This document shows positions 14,330 to 22,883 of a stretch of DNA of 64,000 bases, piece by piece (position 1 is the stretch's first letter; every line of letters begins with the position of its first letter). A model generated the notes under the pieces. That model did not search any database, was not told the origin of the DNA, and saw only the letters and a program-made list of their open reading frames with translations. Source of the stretch: an uncultured Draconibacterium sp. (lineage in GTDB: Bacteria > Bacteroidota > Bacteroidia > Bacteroidales > Prolixibacteraceae); assembly GCF_963676735.1 (NCBI RefSeq), contig NZ_OY781464.1, positions 2,141,001 to 2,205,000 of the forward strand. Reading direction: 5' to 3'. Both the position numbers and the translations under genes were made by a program.

Positions 14330-16354
14330 TTAAAACCCGCTTCGTAAAAACTTTATTGACTTTGAATATCCGGCATTATTGGAGTAACGCATAATAAACA
14401 TGCCACCACGTACCAATTTGTCGGATAACTCCAAGGTCATTCGACTTGAATAACAGTGACTTACTTGCATCTCCTGTAATTTAATCCCTCTCATATCGTA
14501 AATCTCAATGGCAAAATCGTCCACCTTATCTTCTGGTAAATTCACAAGTAATTTCTCCCGAACCGGATTCTGTATTACCACAATTTCATCCGGATCCCAG
14601 GAATTAATTTGCTGCAGATACTGTTCCATATCTTCCTCCCAGGTAGAGCCATTCTTTTTTGCTATGGCTTTTCTTTCGGCAAAGTAGTACACAATAATTT
14701 CGTTAACGGCAGCGTAAACCGATTCGTGCATACTCAAACGCACATACCTGCTGCTATCATTTACATGATGCACTTTCCAGGTGTTGTATTTGTCGCAACT
14801 CTCCATAAAAAGTGGCTTCCAGTTACCGGGCTCTCCTATTGACACCTCAAGGTTCGCAATGCCATTCATATCGTGCAACGATATGTTTGCCAGCTTATAT
14901 TCCTTACCCAAATCAATATAAAAATGATAGGGACCTTTGTCCATGTTATACGCCGGTTTCCACGATTCGCTTACCGGATGCTCTCCTACTATCGGGGTAA
15001 AATTCTGTTCGTCAACCAAATAATCAGGTGAGTGCAAACTTCCACCAATAACTTCATCCACCAGCATATCGGCTGTAAGAATTAATTGCTCCTGGTAAGT
15101 TTCATATTTTTCCGCATCATCTTTAAAGTATTCGGGTCCACCGGGAGCTCCCATGTCTTTGTATTCTTGTGGACTGTTATCTTTTTGGGCATAATCGTTT
15201 TGCGATGGATTAACAAACTTTAGTGGTTTTAATTTTTGTAACGTGTTGTTTTTAACCTCGTAGTTAGTATTTACAGAAGTAATATTTTTAAAAAATATAG
15301 TGTATTGGTCATCGTAGAAATTATCTTTCACCACCAAAAAGTTCTTTTCATTCATATTCCGGATTACCTCATGATCAGAATTATTGATGTCGAGAAAATA
15401 ATTTCCGGAGAATTCAATTAATGCACCATCCGTGGTAAATTTGCGGTTGTCGATAAACACACCACGACACGAGGCAATGTAATTGTTGTAAAAATAATTG
15501 TTACCACTGCCCATGGTAATAATTCCATACGAAGCTCCCCCAATTAAAATATTGTTAAACACCGTTGCCACACTGTTGTCGCCAATTTGCAAAATGTTTC
15601 CCTGAAAATTAACACCATCATTACCGGCAAACAGGAAGGTATTGTTGTAAATTTCAACATCTTCAACCATGTTGGCTATTTGTAACGATTCGCGCCCGGT
15701 ATTTTTAACAATATTGTTGTACACCCGAACATGTCTAAATTCCATTCCCGGACTTTTTGTTTCGCCCAGGTACATTCCTTCGGTTACATCTTCAATAAAA
15801 CAATCGTGAATATGCAGATTCTGAAAAACAGGCCGTGGTGTTGGCGGACTACCTCCGTAGTCTTTTTTAGCCATAATACCGGCAAATCCACTGTCGCTAA
15901 CTTTTACAAAAGCTGCCTCGCAGTCCGAACTCAATCCTGAAAATGCAAGTCCACAGGTACCAGCCGACAATAAAAATCCATACTTAAAAAAGCCGTGCCC
16001 TGTTCCGGTAATCTTTATGTGTTTGCAATCATGAAAAGTAATTCCTCCCCATTGCTCTTTATCGTTTATGTGTACTTGTCCGCCTTTGTTTATAAAAACA
16101 ATCGGATCAGACTCTTCGCCTTCCAGCTCCATAAACTTTATTGCTTTGGTGCGGCCTGATGTTATAAAAACAGTATCGCCCGCTACCGGCATGGTTTCCC
16201 AATAACTTAACGGAATGTAGCTTGGTGCAGCCTGGTCGATTGTATGATTTTTAGCCAAAAGCTGATTTGCAGCACCAAAGAACACCAAGGCACAAACAAT
16301 AGATGTTAAGCTTTTTTTCTGAATAAAATCTATGCACGAAAGGTAGCCAGCCAT
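14330..16354 (-). CDS. T9SS-exported parallel beta-helix protein with discoidin-like domain
   Basis: A 674-residue secreted protein. A signal peptide covers about residues 1-35 (KSLTSIVCALVFFGAANQLLA). Residues about 95-380 contain many short repeats rich in N-x-I/F-x-N-N, as in right-handed parallel beta-helix enzymes and lyases. Residues about 425-560 look like a discoidin-type carbohydrate-binding domain (YHFYIDLGKEYKLANISLHD, then SRYVRLSMHE). The last 80 residues are a type A T9SS sorting domain (IQNPVREKLLVNLP, IYDMRGIKLQEMQV, KSIKFLR). It lies 153 bases downstream of the exopolysaccharide operon on the same strand, so a lyase or epimerase acting on that polymer is possible. The catalytic family is not identified. 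Confidence 0.75.
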   Translation of the reverse strand: MAGYLSCIDFIQKKSLTSIVCALVFFGAANQLLAKNHTIDQAAPSYIPLSYWETMPVAGDTVFITSGRTKAIKFMELEGEESDPIVFINKGGQVHINDKEQWGGITFHDCKHIKITGTGHGFFKYGFLLSAGTCGLAFSGLSSDCEAAFVKVSDSGFAGIMAKKDYGGSPPTPRPVFQNLHIHDCFIEDVTEGMYLGETKSPGMEFRHVRVYNNIVKNTGRESLQIANMVEDVEIYNNTFLFAGNDGVNFQGNILQIGDNSVATVFNNILIGGASYGIITMGSGNNYFYNNYIASCRGVFIDNRKFTTDGALIEFSGNYFLDINNSDHEVIRNMNEKNFLVVKDNFYDDQYTIFFKNITSVNTNYEVKNNTLQKLKPLKFVNPSQNDYAQKDNSPQEYKDMGAPGGPEYFKDDAEKYETYQEQLILTADMLVDEVIGGSLHSPDYLVDEQNFTPIVGEHPVSESWKPAYNMDKGPYHFYIDLGKEYKLANISLHDMNGIANLEVSIGEPGNWKPLFMESCDKYNTWKVHHVNDSSRYVRLSMHESVYAAVNEIIVYYFAERKAIAKKNGSTWEEDMEQYLQQINSWDPDEIVVIQNPVREKLLVNLPEDKVDDFAIEIYDMRGIKLQEMQVSHCYSSRMTLELSDKLVRGGMFIMRYSNNAGYSKSIKFLRSGF

Positions 16355-16436
16355 TTTTTTCTTTTTTGTGATTGCTATGGATTTACGGGTAGAAATATAC
16401 TAAATGTTTAACTTTTACTGTTTTAACAAATTCTGA

Positions 16437-16481
16437 AAAATACCGTAAAGAATGCTGATTTAAAGCTTAGATCGGTATTTT
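16437..16481 (-). terminator. Possible terminator at the end of the exopolysaccharide operon
   Basis: Arms AAAATACCG (16437-16445) and CGGTATTTT (16473-16481) pair perfectly over 9 bases with a 27-base loop. On the minus strand the second arm runs into TATTTTTC. The long loop makes this only moderately convincing. Confidence 0.4.
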
Positions 16482-16507
16482 CGGTATTAGAAATATTGAC
16501 TATTGTT

Positions 16508-17695
16508 TTATCCACGTTTTGCCCGTTGCCAGTTAACCGACTGATTTCCTTTCATGTATCGTTTAAAACCCAAAAAAACGGAAAGATTCATGATAAAAAA
16601 GTAATACGGTACAAAAAGTACTTTTACTTTTATTTTACGATTTTCAAGAAACCAGCCCAAGAGCGCAGCTACATAAAATAACACCTGGCCGTAAAACAAC
16701 AGGGTATAAAGGTTTTGAATAGCAAAACCAGACTGCATGGCAAGGAAAAAATTAAGCGGAATGATGCAAAGTAATAGCAATGGGGTAAGCGTCCAGCGTA
16801 AAACCCTATGCGAAATATACTGAAACGAAAGTGTTCCGTATTTAAAAATATTAAGCAACGAACGTAAACGCACCACCGATTGTATTCCTCCTGCTGAAAT
16901 CCGGATTTTTCGTTTTAATTCTTCTTTTACGTTTGCCGATGCCGTTTCAATGGCATATGCTTCAGGATTATACTGAATGGTATACCCCGACATTGCCACC
17001 CGAAGTGAAATGATAAAATCATCAAGTAAAGTATCTTTTTCAACCTCTTGCCAAAGTTCTGTTCTAATGGCAAACAACTCGCCTGCGGCTCCGACAACCG
17101 AATACAATTCTGCATCCCATTTTTTCAAAGTCGACTCGTATTTCCAGTAAATCCCCTCTCCTGCTCCGGCAGCTGCATCAGCATCCTTATTTATTATACG
17201 TTTTTCTCCGGACACACATCCAACTTTTGGATTTTTAAACAGGTTTACTATTTCCTGAATGGAGTCTTTGCCAAGGGTTGTATTGCCATCAGAAAATATT
17301 ACGATGGGCGTTTTTACAAATTTCATCCCCCGGTTCATGGCGCCAATTTTTCCTCCGCGTGCATCTTCATGGTACACTTCAACTCCATCGTACTTGCGTA
17401 ACTCATCAGGGGTACCATCATCGCTACCATCAGTTACCCACACGTGGCGCACCTTTTCGCGCGGGTAATTCAAACTAAACGAATTTTTAACTTTTTCATC
17501 GATATAATCTTTTTCGTTATAGGCAGCAACAAATAAGGTTACTTCCGGCTCGTAATCATCGTTTCCGGTAAAAGGTTTTGCAATGCCGAGAATTCGTCTG
17601 ATTTTTATCAGGATAAATAATAAAATGCCATAGCCCAGGTAAGAATAAAAAATAACAAACAACGAACTCCAAAATAATATCTCTACTGCATTCAT
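16508..17695 (-). CDS. Membrane glycosyltransferase, GT2 family
   Basis: A 395-residue protein with an N-terminal membrane segment (1-33), a cytoplasmic GT-A domain (about 48-240) and three or four C-terminal membrane segments (about 295-370). GT2 features are TLFVAAYNEKDYIDEK, TDGSDDGTPDEL, an FSDGNTTL metal-site region and DDFIISLRVAMSGY before RKIRISAGG. The C-terminal helices and processive-like core resemble cellulose- or chitin-synthase relatives, but a clear QxxRW is absent. It is the last gene of the 14-gene operon. Substrate unknown. Confidence 0.82.
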   Translation of the reverse strand: MNAVEILFWSSLFVIFYSYLGYGILLFILIKIRRILGIAKPFTGNDDYEPEVTLFVAAYNEKDYIDEKVKNSFSLNYPREKVRHVWVTDGSDDGTPDELRKYDGVEVYHEDARGGKIGAMNRGMKFVKTPIVIFSDGNTTLGKDSIQEIVNLFKNPKVGCVSGEKRIINKDADAAAGAGEGIYWKYESTLKKWDAELYSVVGAAGELFAIRTELWQEVEKDTLLDDFIISLRVAMSGYTIQYNPEAYAIETASANVKEELKRKIRISAGGIQSVVRLRSLLNIFKYGTLSFQYISHRVLRWTLTPLLLLCIIPLNFFLAMQSGFAIQNLYTLLFYGQVLFYVAALLGWFLENRKIKVKVLFVPYYFFIMNLSVFLGFKRYMKGNQSVNWQRAKRG

Positions 17696-17713
17696 GGTTG
17701 ATTGGATTTAGTG

Positions 17714-18913
17714 TTATTGATGTTTTGTTTTGTTTAATAATTGTTCAAGCACCTCTGAAAATTCATCGGCTTTATTGTTCCACGAGTTTTTGCTACTAAA
17801 AGCTTTCCGCTCAGCAATTTTTTCTTTTGAATCGTTACTCAGTTCCTCATTTAATTGCCGGGTAAACTCCTCTTTATCTGTTGCAAAACGCACAATCTGT
17901 TCAAACTCGGGAAGTTTGGCAAACGAAGTTAATACCACCGAAACGCCAACGGCCAGGTATTCATTTATTTTCAGTGGGTAAATATTTTTATTCACCTCGT
18001 TAACAATGTATGGAATAACACCGAGATCGTATGATGCTAATAGAGCAGGTACTTCGTGCGGTGCAATTGGCGGAAAGAATTTTACATTCGGATAGCCATC
18101 AAGTCGATCTTTAATAAGCTTATTGCGCAGGTCGCCGGTAAACTCGAAATTTACCTCAGATAATTGTTTGATTGCGTATTCCATGGTATCAATATCAAAC
18201 CGATGATCGAGACTACCGATGTAACCTATAATTTTTCTTTTTCGATCGGAATGAAGATCCGTTTTTGCTTCGGAAATAAACAGGTCGTAGTCTACACCAT
18301 TTTTAACCACGTAGCTATTGGGGTTCATCTTTTCCTTGTCAATATTAAGGTAATCAGATGTGGTGATAATGCCATCTACCGCTTTCGAAAAATCTTCATC
18401 AATTTTAAAAATCCGCTCCCCATGTCTACGGGTTTCAATACCATCGTAGCAGTAATACACATTCATCTTCTCGTTTAAGCGCCCCACAAGTGGCAAACCG
18501 TACAAGGCATTAAAAGCAGTAATTACAACCGGTGATTTTATATCCAGCTTTTTCATGGTTTGCTTAATGGCCCAACGATACAGCAAGTTATTCACCCGGT
18601 AAAAGGGCTTAAATATTTTCTCGTTCTTTATAAAATCCACCGGAAATACAGGTGGTGCAATTAATTGGTAAACCTCGCTTTCAACATCGGTTTGTAACAC
18701 CTTTAAGCGATTTTTAAAGCCAAACATTCGAGCTAAAGGCACCTTGGTTTTACCCAGCAAGGTGGTAACTACATCTTTTAAAGTAAAGGGATATTCAATA
18801 AAAACAAGCCGATTGTGTTTTGCCAGACGCGACAAAATCTGTACCGTTGATTTAGTGTAAGGTCCGTACCAGGTGGTATACGAAACACAAATTATATCTT
18901 TTCCCTTTAGCAT
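17714..18913 (-). CDS. Glycosyltransferase, GT4-like
   Basis: A 399-residue cytoplasmic GT-B type protein. The N-terminal half starts IICVSYTTWYGPYTKSTVQIL; the C-terminal nucleotide-sugar half has GYIGSLDHRFDIDTMEYA and then PYIVNEVNKNIYPLKINEYL, with the family KxxEYLAxGxxVV pattern. It resembles cytoplasmic transferases that add hexoses to lipid-linked repeat units. It sits 4 bases downstream of the next GT4 gene and 18 bases upstream of the GT2 gene. Donor and acceptor cannot be read from sequence. Confidence 0.8.
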   Translation of the reverse strand: MLKGKDIICVSYTTWYGPYTKSTVQILSRLAKHNRLVFIEYPFTLKDVVTTLLGKTKVPLARMFGFKNRLKVLQTDVESEVYQLIAPPVFPVDFIKNEKIFKPFYRVNNLLYRWAIKQTMKKLDIKSPVVITAFNALYGLPLVGRLNEKMNVYYCYDGIETRRHGERIFKIDEDFSKAVDGIITTSDYLNIDKEKMNPNSYVVKNGVDYDLFISEAKTDLHSDRKRKIIGYIGSLDHRFDIDTMEYAIKQLSEVNFEFTGDLRNKLIKDRLDGYPNVKFFPPIAPHEVPALLASYDLGVIPYIVNEVNKNIYPLKINEYLAVGVSVVLTSFAKLPEFEQIVRFATDKEEFTRQLNEELSNDSKEKIAERKAFSSKNSWNNKADEFSEVLEQLLNKTKHQ

Positions 18914-18917
18914 AATT

Positions 18918-20063
18918 CTATGAATTTAGTTCGTTATAAACTTCTTCGTATAATGCCACATTTCGCTCGGCCATTTTTCGCCACGAGAATTTTTTTGCAT
19001 TTTCTATTCCCTTCTCGCACAGCATGGCTTTATAGTCCTCGTTAGCTAATATTTTAATAATAGCTTCGGTAATTTCTTCCGGTTTATGCGGATCGACAAT
19101 TGCAGCAGCATCGCCTGCTATTTCAGGCATCGATGAGGTATTTGATGTTACCACAGGCACGCCACAGGCCATTCCTTCGAGAATGGGAATTCCAAAACTT
19201 TCGCGCAACGATGGGTAAAGAAACACGGTGCACTGATTGATTATGGCAGGTAAATCGGTATTTACCACGTAACCGGTTAGGTATATGTCGCTGCGTAAAT
19301 CGGGATGTCCAATCTCGTTTAAAATTTTTTGCAAAGCTGTTTCGTCGTAATCAAGCATTACCAGTTTGTATTTTACCTGGCTTTGGGCATTAAAATCGGC
19401 AAATGCTTTAAGTACATTAGGTGTGTTTTTTTTGGGATCGGTATTCCCCAGGAAGAACATAAAATTATCGGGCAATTGGTATTTTTCTTTGGCAGCTTTC
19501 AGCAGGTTTTCATCTTCAATTTTTTTAAAATGTTCGCCAACTCCATTATAAATCGCAACCAGGTTATCGCCTAAACCCATAAAATTTTTAATGCGGTTTT
19601 TCTCGAAATTCGACACGGTAACCACTCTTTTGCTTCGTTTTACAACCGGCGGAACTACCCACCGTCTGTACATGTTTCCCAGCTTTTGATACCAGGTACC
19701 CGCTTTTTTAAAAATACTAACACTTTCAAGGTAAATAATATCATGCAAAATTGTAATTAGTGGCACACTGCTCCGAATAGGTCCGGTGTTGCTGGTACAG
19801 TGTAAAATATCGCAGCCCTCGGCTTTGGCAGCGCGCGGCAAGGCAAATTGCTCCCAGGTAGGGTAAGGCCCGCCGCCTAATTTAACCACTTTAAAATTTG
19901 GGGCTGCCGGAATGCAGGTATTGTCTTCATCGGGTTTTACAAAAACCACGTATTCGTTTTTTTTATCAATAACCTGGAGGTTTTTTATCAGCTCCAGCGC
20001 TACCATATCCATTCCGTGTTTCTTTTTACGGTAGAGTCGTTGTCCTTCAATTCCAATCTTCAT
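18918..20063 (-). CDS. Glycosyltransferase, GT4 family
   Basis: A 381-residue GT-B enzyme. The C-terminal domain contains FFLGNTDPKKNTPNVLKAF and the classical E-x7-E donor-site motif in ESFGIPILEGMACGVPVV. The middle contains SVPLITILHDIIYLE, typical of mannosyl- or glucosyl-transferases of GT4. All expected motifs are intact. It lies 11 bases after the GT2 gene at 20075 and 4 bases before the GT4-like gene at 17714. It probably adds one sugar to the lipid-linked repeat unit; specificity is unknown. Confidence 0.87.
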   Translation of the reverse strand: MKIGIEGQRLYRKKKHGMDMVALELIKNLQVIDKKNEYVVFVKPDEDNTCIPAAPNFKVVKLGGGPYPTWEQFALPRAAKAEGCDILHCTSNTGPIRSSVPLITILHDIIYLESVSIFKKAGTWYQKLGNMYRRWVVPPVVKRSKRVVTVSNFEKNRIKNFMGLGDNLVAIYNGVGEHFKKIEDENLLKAAKEKYQLPDNFMFFLGNTDPKKNTPNVLKAFADFNAQSQVKYKLVMLDYDETALQKILNEIGHPDLRSDIYLTGYVVNTDLPAIINQCTVFLYPSLRESFGIPILEGMACGVPVVTSNTSSMPEIAGDAAAIVDPHKPEEITEAIIKILANEDYKAMLCEKGIENAKKFSWRKMAERNVALYEEVYNELNS

Positions 20064-20074
20064 GGTTTAGTATT

Positions 20075-21283
20075 TTAGTTTTCGTTAATTCCGTGTTGTG
20101 TATGAATAAACTTTTTATTGGCCCCGCCCAATTTAAAGAGCGAGATAAACATTAAAAAGAAAGCTTTAGGCAAGGTAAGCACTGCACGCAGGGTTTGCAT
20201 GCTGTAGAATTTACCCGGAATACTCAGCAAGAAGGCAATGAACACCAATGCCCACACCGGCAACCATTGCTGCATGCTGTACTTCAGAAAATCCATGTCG
20301 GGGAAAAACACCCCAAGCACAACATAAACAAGTGTTATAATGCTTACCAGCCCGATTAACAAGACCCGTGGCGGAGAAACCATTTGGTACACCTTATCGA
20401 AAAAATCGACATTTCCTTTTGTTAACAGATGAAATAAGCCTGAAAAGAAATAACGCCTGAAATACACAAATTGTGCCGACAACCAACGTTTACGCTGTCG
20501 GGCAAACACTTCCGATTTTTGCACTTTTTCGTCCAGCACCAGGGCATCGTGCAGGTATTCAATTTTATTCCTGTCGCGTAATAATTTCAATTCCAACTCT
20601 TTATCAAAACCACCAATGGCTTTTACATTGGCCATAGTTTTTTTAAAAAAATGATAATCAAAGGCCATTCCTGAACCTATTAATGCTGAAGACAAGCCCA
20701 GTTTTCGGTGTCCTTTTCTGAAAATGTGGTTATTAACTTCTTCGCTAATGGCATCAAGTACGGCAAAAGAGGTATTTGTATTTTTGGCAACCCGATGCCC
20801 CTGAACCACCATAAATCCGTTTTCAAATGCATGGTTAATTTTTGTAAGGAATTCTTTTTCCATCAGGTTGTCGGCGTCCAGAATTACTGCCACCTCATAG
20901 TCGCCGGGCAATTGGGCCATAGCTTTGTTAAGTGCTTTTGACTTGGTACTAACATCAAAAGAAACCACGACCACTTTAATGGGTAAGCTATTCAACTCAT
21001 CCAGCGTTTCCTGCTGAAAAGAATCGGCAATTACCACCACATCGTATTTTTCTTCCGGATAATCCTGGTTTAAGGCATCTTTTGCTACCTCAACAATTAC
21101 TGCATCTTCTTTATATCCGGGTATAAGCACTGCCATTTTCCTTTTACGCGGGTTTTTAGGCACAACTGCTTTTAGCGGAAATACACCGACAAATGCAAAC
21201 AGAAAAATATAAATGGCTGCAAAACCAAAATAAACGAGAAAAACAATCTCGAAACCATGTATGATAAGTTGAATCAGTTCCAT
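20075..21283 (-). CDS. Membrane glycosyltransferase, GT2 family
   Basis: A 402-residue protein counted from ATG 21283; the frame runs three codons further to a TTG. An N-terminal membrane segment (about 5-32) precedes a GT-A domain with MAVLIPGYKEDAVIVEVA, VVIADSF, the metal site VILDADNLM and the acceptor-side QRKRW sequence (ARQRKRWLSAQF). Three C-terminal membrane segments follow. This plan is that of processive or lipid-acceptor GT2 enzymes. It lies within the exopolysaccharide operon between the acetyltransferase and a GT4. Substrate unknown. Confidence 0.85.
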   Translation of the reverse strand: MELIQLIIHGFEIVFLVYFGFAAIYIFLFAFVGVFPLKAVVPKNPRKRKMAVLIPGYKEDAVIVEVAKDALNQDYPEEKYDVVVIADSFQQETLDELNSLPIKVVVVSFDVSTKSKALNKAMAQLPGDYEVAVILDADNLMEKEFLTKINHAFENGFMVVQGHRVAKNTNTSFAVLDAISEEVNNHIFRKGHRKLGLSSALIGSGMAFDYHFFKKTMANVKAIGGFDKELELKLLRDRNKIEYLHDALVLDEKVQKSEVFARQRKRWLSAQFVYFRRYFFSGLFHLLTKGNVDFFDKVYQMVSPPRVLLIGLVSIITLVYVVLGVFFPDMDFLKYSMQQWLPVWALVFIAFLLSIPGKFYSMQTLRAVLTLPKAFFLMFISLFKLGGANKKFIHTQHGINEN

Positions 21284-21294
21284 AACAATCAAAT

Positions 21295-21915
21295 TTACTG
21301 GTTAATATTTTCGCGGATAACACGAGCTGGTACGCCAACCGCCAAACAGTAATCAGGTACACTTTTGGTAACCACCGAACCGGCAGCAACTACCGAACCT
21401 TTACCAATTGTTACCCCTTTTTTCAGAATTACACGGTTGCCTATCCAAACATCATCTTTAATAATTACGGGGTCTGATTTTCCTTCTTCCGATTTATTGC
21501 CAACCTGGTGGTGGTCGCCATCTAAAATGAGCAATTCGGGAGCTAAAAAAGTATTGCTGCCAATTTCAACCCGCGACGATACACTGATGCGCACACCGCT
21601 AATCCAGTTGTTATCGCCAATTATAAGTTCTGCATTCTTTCTAACGCTTATTCGGGTAATATCAATATCTGAATTTATTCGGTTTAGATTACCCATTTTT
21701 ATAAAGCCTTTGTTTTTTATTACCGGACGTTTTTTAGTAAACGTTACTCTTCCTTTTTCCTGCACATTACGCAGGCGATACCTTGTTACTACCAGGTTTA
21801 AGGCATAGGAAACCAAACGAAATAGCAAGATGATTTTCACCTTCAAATTATTGGAAGAATAACCATATTCTTCGCGTATCTTTTGCTGTTCTTTGTTAAT
21901 TAAAGATCGTATCAT
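21295..21915 (-). CDS. Hexapeptide-repeat acetyltransferase
   Basis: A 206-residue protein whose C-terminal half is a left-handed beta-helix of hexapeptide repeats (VWIGNRVILKKGVTIGKGSV, then VVTKSVPDYCLAVGVPARVI). It has the DGDHHQVG stretch typical of the maltose/galactoside O-acetyltransferase group, which includes WcaF- and WbbJ-like enzymes. It probably O-acetylates a sugar in the repeat unit with acetyl-CoA. The N-terminal 60 residues contain a short hydrophobic stretch (VKIILLFRLVSYALNLVV) that may be membrane-associated. It sits 6 bases after the GT2 gene upstream in the operon. Confidence 0.85.
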   Translation of the reverse strand: MIRSLINKEQQKIREEYGYSSNNLKVKIILLFRLVSYALNLVVTRYRLRNVQEKGRVTFTKKRPVIKNKGFIKMGNLNRINSDIDITRISVRKNAELIIGDNNWISGVRISVSSRVEIGSNTFLAPELLILDGDHHQVGNKSEEGKSDPVIIKDDVWIGNRVILKKGVTIGKGSVVAAGSVVTKSVPDYCLAVGVPARVIRENINQ

Positions 21916-21921
21916 AAGGTT

Positions 21922-22881
21922 CTATTTAAAGTTTGCATAGATAATTTCGTTCTGTTCATTCAGGTATGGGTTTACCTTTACCTTGCAGTGGGTAATATTC
22001 CAGAAATAGGCTTGAATTATTTTTGAAATAAATTTCATTTCGCCTTTTAACAGAAACTTAAGCACATTAACCGGCAAAGCCACAAACGAATAGAACAGGA
22101 AACTAATAACAGCAATGAGTGGTTTAGCGTTACGACGTACAAATATTAAGCGGTTACGGTTCATGTAAAACACTTTTAACGGATTGTTTTTACCCACCGA
22201 CATCGACTCTTTATGGTAAACTGTTGATGTGCCACAGTAATATATTTTAAAACCTTTGCGCATTACCATGTGTGCCCAATCGTGCTCTTCGTAATACAAG
22301 AAGTAAATTTCGGGCATTAACCCAACCTCGCGAATAACGCGCATTGGCAGCATCATTGCTGCTCCGTGTGGCAGGTTTGTTTCGATGGTATGGTTAAAAC
22401 TTTCGTTATCCTGCTGTTTAAACCCAATGGTTGACCCCCGTGCTGTAAAAAGGTTAATATGGTTAGACCCCGCATATTGCACCAGGTTTTTGTTCTCGCT
22501 AAAAAAATAAACCAGTTTTGGCGAAACAATTCCGATGTCCGGATTATTTTCCAGCAAATTCACCAATGGCTGAAGAAAATCCTTATCCACCTCGGTATCC
22601 GAGTTCAGGAACAAAACATATTCGCCGCGGGCCTCCTTTATTCCTAGATTATTTCCACCGGCAAAGCCCAGGTTTTTATCACTGCGAATAAATTTAATGT
22701 TGGGGCATTGCTGTACAATTACCTCAGGATCTTCCTTTGAAGCATTGTCTACAATTATAATTTCGAGATTAGGATAAGACACCTTTTGCAGGCTTTCAAT
22801 TGTTTCGATGGTAATTTGTGCCTGGTTATAATTTACACTTATCACCGAAACCAGCGGATATAATTCGTTTTTAGCGTCCAT
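21922..22881 (-). CDS. Glycosyltransferase, GT2 rhamnosyltransferase-like
   Basis: A 319-residue protein from ATG 22881; the frame extends two codons to a TTG overlapping the previous gene. It begins PLVSVISVNYNQAQITIETI and has IIIVDNASKED, NLGFAGGNNLGIKEA and the metal-site FLNSDTEVDKDF, the pattern of GT2 enzymes of the rhamnosyltransferase/WbbL group. YYEEHDWAHMVMRKGF is the acceptor-side acidic motif. Two hydrophobic stretches near residues 255-285 suggest membrane contact. It starts 2 bases after the polymerase gene. The sugar transferred is unknown. Confidence 0.85.
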   Translation of the reverse strand: MDAKNELYPLVSVISVNYNQAQITIETIESLQKVSYPNLEIIIVDNASKEDPEVIVQQCPNIKFIRSDKNLGFAGGNNLGIKEARGEYVLFLNSDTEVDKDFLQPLVNLLENNPDIGIVSPKLVYFFSENKNLVQYAGSNHINLFTARGSTIGFKQQDNESFNHTIETNLPHGAAMMLPMRVIREVGLMPEIYFLYYEEHDWAHMVMRKGFKIYYCGTSTVYHKESMSVGKNNPLKVFYMNRNRLIFVRRNAKPLIAVISFLFYSFVALPVNVLKFLLKGEMKFISKIIQAYFWNITHCKVKVNPYLNEQNEIIYANFK

Positions 22882-22883
22882 AA

